Shown here piece by piece: positions 9,411 through 19,086 of a stretch of 64,000 nt of DNA. Every line of letters starts with the position of its first letter. Within the stretch, counting starts at the first letter, position 1. Position numbers and translations under genes: made by a program. Origin of the DNA: a bacterium (GTDB lineage: Bacteria > Acidobacteriota > Polarisedimenticolia > Polarisedimenticolales > Polarisedimenticolaceae); contig JAAELQ010000256.1 of the NCBI GenBank assembly GCA_024226515.1, positions 1-64,000 on the forward strand, in the 5' to 3' direction. Below the pieces are notes generated by a model. The model worked only from the letters and a program-made list of their open reading frames with translations, made no database searches and was not told the DNA's origin.

Positions 9411-11084
9411 GTGGATCGAGTCCTCGCCATCGCCGGCCTGCGCCTGACGCTTGTTCGCCGCCGGATCCGTGGAGCGTCCGGAGTGCTGAGCACGATCGGC
9501 GCGGCCCTGCTCTACGCGCTCGGCGGGGCCGTCTCGATCGGCATCGCGGTGGCGTTCGGCGCGGTGTTGCACTTCACGGTCGATTCGGGTGAGACGCAAC
9601 CGCTGCTGATCGCCTACGCGATCGCGTTCTACACGTTCGCTTTCGTTGGTGTGATCCTCCCGTTCCTCGTCGGCGAGATCGATCAGGGGTTCGACCTGGG
9701 GCCGCTGCGGATCTTCCCCGTACCGCGCGGACAGCTCTTCGGCATCCACCTCGGCTCGAGCGCGTTCGGCGCCGAGCACCTGCTGTACTACCCCGGCGTC
9801 CTCGCGGTGTTTCTGGCCGGCGTGCTCGCGCCGGGAATGAGTCGCCTGGCCGGCACGGTCGTACTGCTCAGCTTCGTCGCCTTCGTCGTGATCTGGAGCG
9901 CGGCGACCGTGCTGCTGCTGGTCGGCCTCATGCGCGGCCGACGCATGCGCGAGCTGGTCCTGTTCGTCGTGCTCGCCGTCGTGATCCTGGCCTCGTTCGT
10001 GCCGCTGCTGGTCGACAGCGAGCTGGGCTTCATCGAACCCACCGCCGTCCGGGAGACGGCGCGCAGCATGGAGCCCGTGCTGCGGCTGGGCCGGGTTCTT
10101 CCGCCGTCGCTCGCCGCCGTCTCGATGGTGCGTTTGCACCGCTCCGACGCGAGCGGCGCGGCGCTGCATCTCGGTGGACTGTGGTTGTGGAGCGCGGCCG
10201 GGCTCGCATTGGCCTACTGGGCCTTCGTCCGGCACCACCTCGGCGACCAGGCGGGCCGGCGCGGCTCGACCGTGCGCGTCGTCGACCGGGTCGCGGGGCG
10301 GCGCGTCCTGCTGCCGACGTTCGACGTGGCGCTCCTGCGCTTCATCCCCATCGAGGTGCGGGCGGTTGCCGGCAAGGACCTGCTGTACATGCTGCGCAGC
10401 CTGACCGGCAAGTTCAATCTGTTCATGGTTCCGTTTTTCGTGCTCGTCGTCGCGCTCGTGGGCTCGAGGCAGTTGAGCGAACCGGTCCTGGGAGTCGAGC
10501 CCTCCGGGCTGGTGCTGTTCGGTCTCGTGCTCTACTCGACGCTGTTCTCCAACAACTTCGTCAACAACGCCTACGCCTGGGAGGGTGCGGGGATTCGCAG
10601 CTACTTCCTGGGCCCCGCCCCCATGACACGAGTCATCGCCGGCAAGAACCTGGCCATCGCGATCTACAGCGCGAGCCTGTTCGTCGTGAGCATGGTGACT
10701 TGGTCGATCGTCATCGGCGTGCCGGACGCCGTACGGCTCATCGGCGCGGCGCTGCTCTTCGGCTGTTCGCTGCTGGGCGCGATCATCGTGGGCAACGTCC
10801 TCTCGCTGCAGTTTCCGATCAAGCGCGACGTCTCGTCGTTGTCGAACTCGCCATCGCAGATAGCGATCCTGATCTCGTTCGTCGGGTTGTTCGTGACCGC
10901 GGGGCTCGCATCGGCCATCCTGTTCGTGCCCGCACTGCTCGGCGTCCCCGAGCTCTCGCCGGCGCTCCTGCTCGTCTGGCTGCTGGCAGAGATCGTCGTT
11001 TATCGCTGGGTGCTCGGCGTGTCGGCCGATTTGATGCGACGCAAGAAGGAATCGTTGATCCACACGTTGCGCACCGAGCGCTAG
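9411..11084 (+). CDS. ABC transporter permease, ABC-2-like, 557 residues
   Basis: A polytopic membrane protein encoded 25 bp after its ATPase and starting at GTG 9411. Hydrophobic helices cluster in two halves (about residues 25-230 and 335-550) around a hydrophilic linker, as in large permeases of the YhaP/ABC-2 group where one chain supplies a full membrane half or more. Motifs such as VGEIDQGFDLGPLRIFPVP in the first half resemble families of putative exporters in Acidobacteriota and Planctomycetota. The substrate is unknown. No terminator is obvious between its stop and the next gene. Confidence 0.85.
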   Translation: MDRVLAIAGLRLTLVRRRIRGASGVLSTIGAALLYALGGAVSIGIAVAFGAVLHFTVDSGETQPLLIAYAIAFYTFAFVGVILPFLVGEIDQGFDLGPLRIFPVPRGQLFGIHLGSSAFGAEHLLYYPGVLAVFLAGVLAPGMSRLAGTVVLLSFVAFVVIWSAATVLLLVGLMRGRRMRELVLFVVLAVVILASFVPLLVDSELGFIEPTAVRETARSMEPVLRLGRVLPPSLAAVSMVRLHRSDASGAALHLGGLWLWSAAGLALAYWAFVRHHLGDQAGRRGSTVRVVDRVAGRRVLLPTFDVALLRFIPIEVRAVAGKDLLYMLRSLTGKFNLFMVPFFVLVVALVGSRQLSEPVLGVEPSGLVLFGLVLYSTLFSNNFVNNAYAWEGAGIRSYFLGPAPMTRVIAGKNLAIAIYSASLFVVSMVTWSIVIGVPDAVRLIGAALLFGCSLLGAIIVGNVLSLQFPIKRDVSSLSNSPSQIAILISFVGLFVTAGLASAILFVPALLGVPELSPALLLVWLLAEIVVYRWVLGVSADLMRRKKESLIHTLRTER

Positions 11085-11100
11085 CCGGCCCGCGTTTCGC

Positions 11101-11156
11101 TTTACAACTCGCATACAAAGCGTTACATGTTTTTACCCAGGGTAGAAGACGTTTAC
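11101..11156 (+). promoter_or_regulatory. Phased TTAC/GTTTAC sites upstream of the PDZ protein
   Basis: TTAC-like cores end at 11105, 11116 (ATAC), 11126, 11136 and 11156, spaced by 10-11 or 20 bp on one DNA face. The last is GTTTAC, 90 nt before the ATG. Similar 10-bp-spaced pairs in the same sense precede the efflux operon and the PQQ/esterase gene. Confidence 0.4.
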
Positions 11157-11230
11157 ACGCGCCCTCCGTACGCTTGAGTACGTAGCCCGAGCGTGGAACG
11201 ACGGACGCACCGTCGACCGGGCCGGGTAAC

Positions 11231-11240
11231 TAAGGAGGAA
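11231..11240 (+). promoter_or_regulatory. Strong Shine-Dalgarno sequence TAAGGAGGAA
   Basis: A near-perfect complement of the 16S rRNA 3' end, 6 nt before ATG 11247. It decides that start over the upstream GTG at 11193 and predicts high translation, in contrast to the many genes here without any such site. Confidence 0.85.
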
Positions 11241-11246
11241 CGACCG

Positions 11247-11771
11247 ATGAAACGTTTCCTGATCGCCGTTGCGGCCCTCTCGCTGATCGCGGTTCCCGTA
11301 TTTGCAGGGGGCGACTGCTCCTCGTCGAAGGAGGACGCTGCCCAGACGGCCGGCAACAAGTACGCCGAGCACGAGAAGTGTTCGGCCGACGCCGTCGTCT
11401 GCCTGAACAAGATGGCCTCGAAGCTGCAGAATCGCGGCTGGGTCGGCATCGAGATGGAGCAGACCGACGGCGGTGAGCTCGAGATTCTCGGCGTCGAGCC
11501 GGACAGCCCCGCCGAGCGGGCCGGACTGCGCAAGGGCGACGTGCTGGTCGCGATGAACGGGATCGACTACGCGGAAGAGAACAAGGAGCGCATGCACGAG
11601 GCGTACAACGCGATGACGCCCGGCCGGACGGTCACCTACACCGTCGATCGCAAGGGCAAGAACCGCGAGATCGACGTCGAGCTGGGCCGCATCCCCGAGG
11701 CCGTCGTGGCCAAGTGGATCGGCAACCACATGCTGCAGGGTCACGCCGAAGTCGAGATCGCCCAGAACTGA
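11247..11771 (+). CDS. Exported PDZ-domain protein
   Basis: A 174-residue periplasmic protein. It has a signal peptide (MKRFLIAVAALSLIAVPVFAGG), a linker with several Cys (GGDCSSSK, EKCSADAVVC), and one PDZ domain from about residue 65 to 155 with the carboxylate-loop region GWVGIEMEQ and the core GVEPDSPAERAGLRKGDVL. There is no protease domain, so it probably binds C-terminal tails of partner proteins or serves as an adaptor. The start is fixed by a perfect Shine-Dalgarno sequence. It converges on a second PDZ protein gene, with a shared hairpin between. Confidence 0.9.
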   Translation: MKRFLIAVAALSLIAVPVFAGGDCSSSKEDAAQTAGNKYAEHEKCSADAVVCLNKMASKLQNRGWVGIEMEQTDGGELEILGVEPDSPAERAGLRKGDVLVAMNGIDYAEENKERMHEAYNAMTPGRTVTYTVDRKGKNREIDVELGRIPEAVVAKWIGNHMLQGHAEVEIAQN

Positions 11772-11793
11772 CCCCGGCCTATCACCCGCCTGG

Positions 11794-11826
11794 AACGGGG
11801 GCCTGCGCGCGACGCGGGCCCCCGTT
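11794..11826. terminator. Bidirectional hairpin terminator between convergent PDZ genes
   Basis: A perfect 10-bp stem, AACGGGGGCC (11794-11803) with GGCCCCCGTT (11817-11826), around a 13-nt loop. A run of T follows on the plus strand and paired A on the other, so it can serve both converging genes. Confidence 0.75.
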
Positions 11827-11833
11827 TCCTGTC

Positions 11834-12763
11834 TCAGGCGCGGGGGCCCGTGCGCCGCACGGCTTCTTCCTGTTCCGGCAGCGTGACCTCCAGCGCGACC
11901 TCGCGGCCGTCGCGCAGGACGACGAGATCGAAGGTCTCCCCCGAACGCACCTGCAGGGCGCGGCGCAGGTCGCGGCTGTCGCCGATCGGCTCGCCGTCGA
12001 GCGTGACGATCAGGTCGCCCACCTCCACGCCGGCACGTTCGGCGGGCATGTCGTCCAGCACCTTGCTGACCAGGACGCCGGCGGTCTCGTCGCTGCCGAG
12101 GTGCTCGCGCAGCTCGGACGTGGCGTCGACGAGCTGCACGCCGAGCAACGGGCGGCCGCCCATGCGGAACACGAACGGGCCCTGACCGCTCCGGCCGTGG
12201 TGCTCGAACTGTTCGAGGAACTCGGGATCCGAGAAGCGCTCGAACTGCTGCCAACGGTCCGGGTCGCCGAACTTCTCGCCGAACCGCTCGCCGAGCTCGG
12301 CCATCCTCTCGCCGAACTCCTCGGCCCACTCTTCCAGTTGACCCGAGTCGAACTCGCCGCTCCACGTGAACGAACCGTGATGTCGCCAGGGCGACTCGCC
12401 GAGCTCGACCTGGAGCGTCTTCTCTCGGCCGTCGCGGACGATCGTCACGGAGACCCGGTCGCCCGAGCGGCTCTGCCCGAGCCGGCGCCCGAGCGCCTCG
12501 GGCCCGCGCACTACCTTGCCGTCGAAGCGCTGCACGATGTCGCCCTTCTGCAGCCCGGCCTCGTCGGCCGGTGAGCCCTCGGCGACCCACTCGATGAGCG
12601 CGCCGCCCTCGGGATGATCGATCTCCTCGGTCAGCTGGACGCCGAGATAGGCCTTGGAATCGCCATGGTCCTCGTCGGAACCGTGGGCCTGAACGGCGGC
12701 GGCGCCCGCCAGCAACAAGGCGCCGGCCAGCAGCGGCAGCGCCAATCTGGACACAAGTCTCAT
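11834..12763 (-). CDS. Exported protein with two PDZ domains
   Basis: A 309-residue periplasmic protein with signal peptide (MRLVSRLALPLLAGALLLAGAAAVQA). The first PDZ spans about residues 38-122 (YLGVQLTEE, AEGSPADEAGLQKGDIVQRF). The middle is acidic and helix-forming with a repeated EEFGERMAEL pattern. The second PDZ is about residues 205-295 (LLGVQLVDA, LDDMPAERAGVEVGDLIVTL). It resembles the PDZ pair of HtrA/DegP but lacks the trypsin-like protease domain. A scaffold or chaperone-like role is inference. It lies tail to tail with the single-PDZ gene. Confidence 0.9.
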   Translation of the reverse strand: MRLVSRLALPLLAGALLLAGAAAVQAHGSDEDHGDSKAYLGVQLTEEIDHPEGGALIEWVAEGSPADEAGLQKGDIVQRFDGKVVRGPEALGRRLGQSRSGDRVSVTIVRDGREKTLQVELGESPWRHHGSFTWSGEFDSGQLEEWAEEFGERMAELGERFGEKFGDPDRWQQFERFSDPEFLEQFEHHGRSGQGPFVFRMGGRPLLGVQLVDATSELREHLGSDETAGVLVSKVLDDMPAERAGVEVGDLIVTLDGEPIGDSRDLRRALQVRSGETFDLVVLRDGREVALEVTLPEQEEAVRRTGPRA

Positions 12764-12825
12764 TTTCTACTCCCCTTCGGAATGCCCCTGTCGTCTGTTA
12801 CGCGCGAAGCCGGCAAAAGGTCCTG

Positions 12826-12839
12826 TAAAATGAAGCTCG
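12826..12839 (+). promoter_or_regulatory. -10 TAAAAT abutting clpS (leaderless candidate)
   Basis: TAAAAT at 12826-12831 is followed by 8 nt and then ATG 12840. No Shine-Dalgarno sequence fits in the gap, so the transcript probably starts at or within a base or two of the start codon. Confidence 0.55.
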
Positions 12840-13154
12840 ATGTCAAAAACCGAAAAAAGGACCGGTGGAGAGGTTCTCGAGCGGCAGCGCGAGGAGACGC
12901 AGGAACCGCCGATGTACCGCGTGCTGCTGCACAACGACGACTACACTCCGATGGAGTTCGTGGTCGACGTGCTGGAGACCGTCTTCGACAAATCCCCCGC
13001 CGAGGCGCACCGCGTGATGATGCACGTGCACACGCGGGAACGGGGCGAGTGCGGGACCTACCCCTTCGAGGTCGCCGAGACCAAGGTCGGGCAGGTGCAC
13101 GACCTCGCGCGCGTCGAGAATCACCCGCTGCGCGCCAGCTTCGAGGAGGCCTGA
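12840..13154 (+). CDS. clpS: ATP-dependent Clp protease adaptor ClpS
   Basis: A 104-residue N-degron adaptor that carries proteins with N-terminal Leu, Phe, Tyr or Trp to ClpA. The binding-pocket residues are present: HNDDYTPMEF at residues 31-40 (Asn32, Asp33, Met38) and His64 in MMHVHTRERG. The C-terminal core ends VGQVHDLARVENHPLRASFEE as in proteobacterial ClpS. The N-terminal 24 residues are charged and flexible, which in known ClpS feeds into ClpA. It is the first gene of clpS-clpA-aat, 55 bp before clpA. Confidence 0.97.
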   Translation: MSKTEKRTGGEVLERQREETQEPPMYRVLLHNDDYTPMEFVVDVLETVFDKSPAEAHRVMMHVHTRERGECGTYPFEVAETKVGQVHDLARVENHPLRASFEEA

Positions 13155-13209
13155 CCTCCTCCGTGCATCGGGGAACGATCCGGGCTAGATTCGAAGCGGG
13201 AGGCGTCAC

Positions 13210-15501
<2,292 letters not shown>

Positions 15502-15509
15502 CCCCGGCG

Positions 15510-16187
15510 ATGCCGGTCTATCTGCTCGACCAGACGCTGCGCTTCCCTCCGGTGAGCGAGGCCGAGGACGGCCTGCTGGCCGTCGGCGGCGACCTGAGTC
15601 CCGAGCGGCTGATCCTGGCCTACCGCACGGGGGTCTTCCCCTGGTTCGGCGAGGGCGAGCCGATCCTGTGGCACTCGCCCGACCCGCGCTCGATCATCCG
15701 CCCCTCTGCACTGCGTGTCTCGCAGAGCCTGCGGCGCACGATCGCCAAGCAACCGTTCCGCGTCACGCTCGACACCGCCTTCGCCGAGGTCGTCGCGGCC
15801 TGCGCCGAGATCGAACGACCCACGCAGGACGGCACGTGGATCACGGACGAGATGCAGGCCGCCTACGTCGTGCTGCACGAACGCGGCCTGGCGCACTCGG
15901 TCGAGCTGTGGGACGGCGAGCGCCTGGTGGGCGGGCTCTACGGCGTGTCGCTCGGGGGCGCCTACTTCGGCGAGTCGATGTTCTCGCGCGAGCGGGACGC
16001 GTCGAAGATCGGCCTCGTCACGCTGGCCGGGAAGCTCGAGCGCGAGGGGTTCACACTGATCGACTGCCAGATCCCCAGCGAGCACCTGACACGCTTCGGC
16101 GCCGTAGAGCTCTCGCGCGCCGCGTTCATGGTCGAGCTGGCCGAGGCGCTGAAGCTGCCGACACGCGAGGGGCGCTGGGAACTATAG
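15510..16187 (+). CDS. aat: Leucyl/phenylalanyl-tRNA--protein transferase
   Basis: A 225-residue enzyme that adds Leu or Phe from aminoacyl-tRNA to the N-terminus of proteins starting with Lys or Arg, creating the N-degron read by ClpS. Family motifs are clear: GLLAVGGDLSPERLILAYR near the start, GVFPWFGEGEPILWHSPDPR, and the C-terminal GGLYGVSLGGAYFGESMFSR and LIDCQIPSEHL. It begins 8 bp after clpA, completing a pathway operon from substrate marking to unfolding. Confidence 0.97.
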   Translation: MPVYLLDQTLRFPPVSEAEDGLLAVGGDLSPERLILAYRTGVFPWFGEGEPILWHSPDPRSIIRPSALRVSQSLRRTIAKQPFRVTLDTAFAEVVAACAEIERPTQDGTWITDEMQAAYVVLHERGLAHSVELWDGERLVGGLYGVSLGGAYFGESMFSRERDASKIGLVTLAGKLEREGFTLIDCQIPSEHLTRFGAVELSRAAFMVELAEALKLPTREGRWEL

Positions 16188-16215
16188 ACGCGTACCTCCT
16201 TCCGGGTCGTCGCAG

Positions 16216-16245
16216 TGTAGAATGTAAGGGAACCGTTAGGTTCCC
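16216..16245 (+). promoter_or_regulatory. Extended -10 promoter with palindrome over the predicted transcription start
   Basis: TG-TAGAAT (TAGAAT 16218-16223) is followed by the perfect inverted repeat GGGAACC-GTTA-GGTTCCC (16228-16245). The repeat covers the predicted +1 and ends 5 nt before the GTG start at 16251. That position suits a repressor site or an RNA hairpin masking translation initiation. Confidence 0.55.
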
Positions 16246-16250
16246 CTGGA

Positions 16251-16493
16251 GTGGCCGTGAGCGTCGCAACCGAGTATCGCAAACGCATCGATGCAATGAG
16301 CATGGCGGAGAAGGTGCGACGGGCCGAGGTGCTGTTTCTCTGGGCGCGCGACTACCTGACGCGAGAGATCGTCGATCGGCACGGGCCGATGTCGGACAGA
16401 CGCCTGAAGCTCGAGCTCGCACGACGGCTCTACGGTGCGGAGCCGGCCATGAAACGCCTGATCGACGAGCTACAGGCTCGTGCTTCCCGCTGA
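16251..16493 (+). CDS. Small helical protein partnered with a nucleotidyltransferase
   Basis: An 80-residue, charged, predicted all-helical protein (MAEKVRRAEVLFLWARDYLT, LKLELARRLYGAEPAMKRLI). No domain is recognised with certainty. GTG at 16251 is used; another in-frame GTG at 16257 is possible. It overlaps the next gene by 14 nt and shares its promoter, the arrangement of a toxin-antitoxin pair, where this would be the small antitoxin or regulator. That role is inference from context. The palindrome just upstream may be its own operator. Confidence 0.6.
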   Translation: MAVSVATEYRKRIDAMSMAEKVRRAEVLFLWARDYLTREIVDRHGPMSDRRLKLELARRLYGAEPAMKRLIDELQARASR

Positions 16494-17055
16494 GGGGTTT
16501 CAGCCGACGCTGCAGGAACTGGTCGATGTACTCGACCGGCTGGGAATTCGCTTTCATCTGACGGGCGGCATCGTGTCGGTCGTCTACGGCGAGCCGCGAA
16601 TGACGCAGGACGTCGACGTGGTCCTGGATCCGCAACGCACAGCCGATGTCGCAGAGGAGTTCCTTCGCAGTCTCGAGACCGCCGGGTTTCACTTCGAGGG
16701 GGAGACGGCCCAACGAGCGATCCGGCACGGCGAGATGTTCCAGTTGCTCGACATCGAGCGCGTCATCAAGCTCGACCTCTATGTCCGGTGCCTGATCCCC
16801 GGCGAACTGGAGCGATCCGTGCGAGCGGAACTGTTTCCCGGAATGACCATCCCGGTCGTTGCACGGGCCGATGCCGCGCTGTCGAAGTTGATCTGGATCG
16901 ATCGCGGCAGCCACCGGAGCCGGCGTGATCTGAGACGCCTGCTCGATACGGCGTCGGTCGAAGAGCGGAATATCGTGCTGGCGACGGCCGATTCCATGGG
17001 TCTGTCCGAGCTGCTCGACGACGTGCTGAGCGAATCCGACGAGATCGACGCCTAG
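16480..17055 (+). CDS. AbiEii/DUF6036-like nucleotidyltransferase-fold protein
   Basis: A 191-residue protein with the minimal nucleotidyltransferase core: LTGGIVSVVYGEPRMTQDVD (GG near residue 30, DVD near residue 45) and a third acidic stretch in IKLDLYV. This is the pattern of the AbiEii/DUF6036 group, several of which are toxins that modify tRNA or are parts of abortive-infection systems. It starts at GTG 16480 inside the end of the 80-residue gene. The target, and whether it is toxic, are unknown. The stop lies in a 12-bp palindrome. Confidence 0.7.
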   Translation: MLPAEGFQPTLQELVDVLDRLGIRFHLTGGIVSVVYGEPRMTQDVDVVLDPQRTADVAEEFLRSLETAGFHFEGETAQRAIRHGEMFQLLDIERVIKLDLYVRCLIPGELERSVRAELFPGMTIPVVARADAALSKLIWIDRGSHRSRRDLRRLLDTASVEERNIVLATADSMGLSELLDDVLSESDEIDA

Positions 17056-17064
17056 CCCGGGCTA
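17053..17064. repeat. 12-bp palindrome TAGCCCGGGCTA at the NTase stop codon
   Basis: A perfect self-complementary dyad beginning with the stop codon of the nucleotidyltransferase gene and lying between two convergent modules. It has no loop or T-tract, so it is more likely a protein-binding dyad or chance than a terminator. Confidence 0.35.
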
Positions 17065-17076
17065 GTCGAGAGGCGA

Positions 17077-17841
17077 TCACGGGGCGGGCGCGGGCAAGCG
17101 GCCGCCGACCTCGAAGTCGACGCGCGGGAAGACGAGCGTGCGCTTGTCGAAGAAGTCGCGCTTGGTCAGCTCGACTCGTTCCCGGGTCGCCACGCAGTGC
17201 CAGGCCTGCGGCACGTCGGGGCGAGCCACGGCGAACACGTCCGGCGTGACGACGGCCAGGTTGATTCCACCCTCGCGATCGCGGGCCGACGGGAAGCGGA
17301 ACGCCGCGACCCCGTCGGCGCGCATCTCGCGGCCGAGCCGCTGCGGAGGTCCGTAGTCGATCGGAGAGGCGATGACGTGGCGGAGTGCGTCGAACGGGGC
17401 GCGGGTGAGGTCGACGCCGCGGCTCGTGCGCAGGCTCACGCGGAACAACGACAGCTCGACCGAGACCGGCTCGATCTCGGCCGCCGTGCCTTCGAGGAAC
17501 AGCAGCCGGTAGTAGGCGGTCTCGGCAAACGCGGTGCGGGGTCGCGCGGAGCCGTACCACAGGGACGGCTCGTGCCGCGTAGCGAAGCGCGACCCATGCG
17601 ACAGGGGCGGGTAGCGGAACGGAGTGGTCAGCAGATAGTGCAGGCCGTTGCCGTCGATGTCGGACGGCAGCGGCGGCTTGGAACCCTCGATGAGGCGCTC
17701 GAGGATCTCGTGGTCCTCGGCAGAGTCGACGAGTTTGCGCGTCGCGACGACGTGCTGTCCCTCGACCACGCGCCAGGCCCGGCCGGAGAGGCGCCGGACG
17801 TTAGCTCTTGCCCCGCATTGCGTCCAGATACTCGATGACAC
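17077..17841 (-). CDS. RES-domain toxin
   Basis: A 254-residue RES-family protein. The family's Arg, Glu and Ser signature appears in SRFATRHEPSLWYGSARP, AFAETAYYRLLFLEG and the distal ASPIDYGPPQ region. RES toxins (for example MbcT) consume cellular NAD+, by phosphorolysis or hydrolysis. It starts at GTG 17841, 41 nt inside the end of its antitoxin gene, so the pair is translationally coupled. At 254 residues it is at the long end for the family. It converges on the nucleotidyltransferase module. Confidence 0.85.
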   Translation of the reverse strand: MSSSIWTQCGARANVRRLSGRAWRVVEGQHVVATRKLVDSAEDHEILERLIEGSKPPLPSDIDGNGLHYLLTTPFRYPPLSHGSRFATRHEPSLWYGSARPRTAFAETAYYRLLFLEGTAAEIEPVSVELSLFRVSLRTSRGVDLTRAPFDALRHVIASPIDYGPPQRLGREMRADGVAAFRFPSARDREGGINLAVVTPDVFAVARPDVPQAWHCVATRERVELTKRDFFDKRTLVFPRVDFEVGGRLPAPAP

Positions 17842-18175
17842 GTACCAGCCCCGTCACCGACCGCACGAGCGAGGAGGGCATGCCCGCGAGGTGGTAGTTC
17901 TCGGCCTGCATCCAGCGCCGGGCCTGCTCTTCATCGCCGCCGACCATCGCGTCGAGGCTGCGGTAGAGCCGGACGAGCAGGACGGCGAGCTCCCCCTCCT
18001 TGGAGGTCGGGTCGATCCCACGCCCGCGGGCGAGGCGCGAGACGGTCGCCTCGCTGACCCCCACCGTGGCGGCCACGTCCTTCTGCGACAGCCCCAGCCC
18101 CGAAGCGGCACGCGTGACGGCCCGGGAGAGGATCCGGGCCTCGTCCGAACGCTGTACTGCCGCGGAAGTAGCCAT
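17801..18175 (-). CDS. Xre/MbcA/ParS-type antitoxin of the RES toxin
   Basis: A 124-residue antitoxin. A helix-turn-helix occupies about residues 20-55 (LGLSQKDVAATVGVSEATVS), followed by the C-terminal toxin-binding domain (Xre/MbcA/ParS type) with LVRLYRSLDAMVGGDEEQAR and NYHLAGMPSSLVRSVTGLVR. It should bind and block the RES toxin and repress its own promoter. The ATG at 18175 is chosen because GAGG precedes it and it lies 20 nt downstream of a -10; a GTG at 18190 is possible. Confidence 0.88.
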   Translation of the reverse strand: MATSAAVQRSDEARILSRAVTRAASGLGLSQKDVAATVGVSEATVSRLARGRGIDPTSKEGELAVLLVRLYRSLDAMVGGDEEQARRWMQAENYHLAGMPSSLVRSVTGLVRVIEYLDAMRGKS

Positions 18176-18195
18176 GACGCCTCGTTTCACTTGAA

Positions 18196-18224
18196 ATTAT
18201 ACGCCAAACATCTTCCACGAGCAA
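18196..18224 (-). promoter_or_regulatory. Sigma-70-type promoter of the RES/Xre operon
   Basis: On the minus strand, TTGCTC (18224-18219), a 17-nt spacer, and a consensus TATAAT (18201-18196). The start codon is 20 nt downstream, with GAGG between. This is the only exact consensus -10 I noticed in the window. Confidence 0.75.
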
Positions 18225-18234
18225 CCCAGAGCGC

Positions 18235-19050
18235 TCAGCGACGATCACTCGCCCGCCGCCGGAGGAACGGGTAGACGAAGCGCCCCGGAACGCTGCGCGG
18301 GTAGGAGTCCATCCCGTCGAAGCCCAATCGCTCGGGCCCCTCACGATCGTCGGGCCAGTAGGCGGTCCCGAAGAGCCAGTCCCAGACGCTGAGCACCTGA
18401 CCGAAGTTCTGTCCGCCCTTCCCGTGCTGCTCCACGTCGTGGTGCCACACGTGCATCTTCGGCGAGTTCAGCACGTAGCGCAGCGGGCCCCACGAGACGG
18501 GAACGTTGGCGTGGTTCAGGTCGAGCATCACCGTCCACAGCACCGCGATCGCCAGGAGCACCCGATGGTCCGCCCCGAGCACGACCAGCGGCAGATACGA
18601 CAGCGTTTTGTAGACCAGCACCTCGGCCCAGTGAAAGCGGAAGTTCCCGATCCAGTCCAGTTCCTCGATGCTGTGGTGCAGCTTGTGCAACTCCCACAGC
18701 CACGGCACGTTGTGCAACAGTCGGTGGATGTTCCACTCGATGAAGTCCTTGAGCACGAGGACGACAACGAACTGCAGCCACAGCGGGACGCCCGCGATCA
18801 GCGCCAGCGAGTCGGGCACGGGCCAGCCCAGGTCGCGCAGCGCGGAGTTCATCCCGGCGACGAGACGACCGGTGCCCAGCGCGAGGATCAGGCCGAGGAA
18901 GTGGCCGTTGAAAACCAGCCAGAACAGGTCCTGAGCGAACCCTCGGCGGAACACCCTCTGCCCGCGTCTCCAGGGCGTTACGCGCTCGAGGAGAAAGCAG
19001 CCGAGCGAGATGAGGACGAGCCAGAAGTAGTACTGCAGGTAGACGGGCAC
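18235..19050 (-). CDS. Sterol desaturase / fatty acid hydroxylase superfamily protein
   Basis: A 271-residue di-iron membrane enzyme. The eight-histidine pattern is intact: HRLLH, LHKLHH, and KMHVWHHD with a further His in the HANVPVS segment. Four to five hydrophobic helices hold these clusters at the cytoplasmic face. Family members hydroxylate or desaturate lipid chains or sterols using O2; the exact substrate is unknown. It starts at GTG 19050 with a TATTCT 10 nt upstream and no Shine-Dalgarno sequence. It stands alone between the toxin-antitoxin promoter and the Uma2 gene. Confidence 0.9.
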   Translation of the reverse strand: MPVYLQYYFWLVLISLGCFLLERVTPWRRGQRVFRRGFAQDLFWLVFNGHFLGLILALGTGRLVAGMNSALRDLGWPVPDSLALIAGVPLWLQFVVVLVLKDFIEWNIHRLLHNVPWLWELHKLHHSIEELDWIGNFRFHWAEVLVYKTLSYLPLVVLGADHRVLLAIAVLWTVMLDLNHANVPVSWGPLRYVLNSPKMHVWHHDVEQHGKGGQNFGQVLSVWDWLFGTAYWPDDREGPERLGFDGMDSYPRSVPGRFVYPFLRRRASDRR

Positions 19051-19086
19051 GACGGCACGAAGAATATCAAACGCAGCCGGGCCGGG

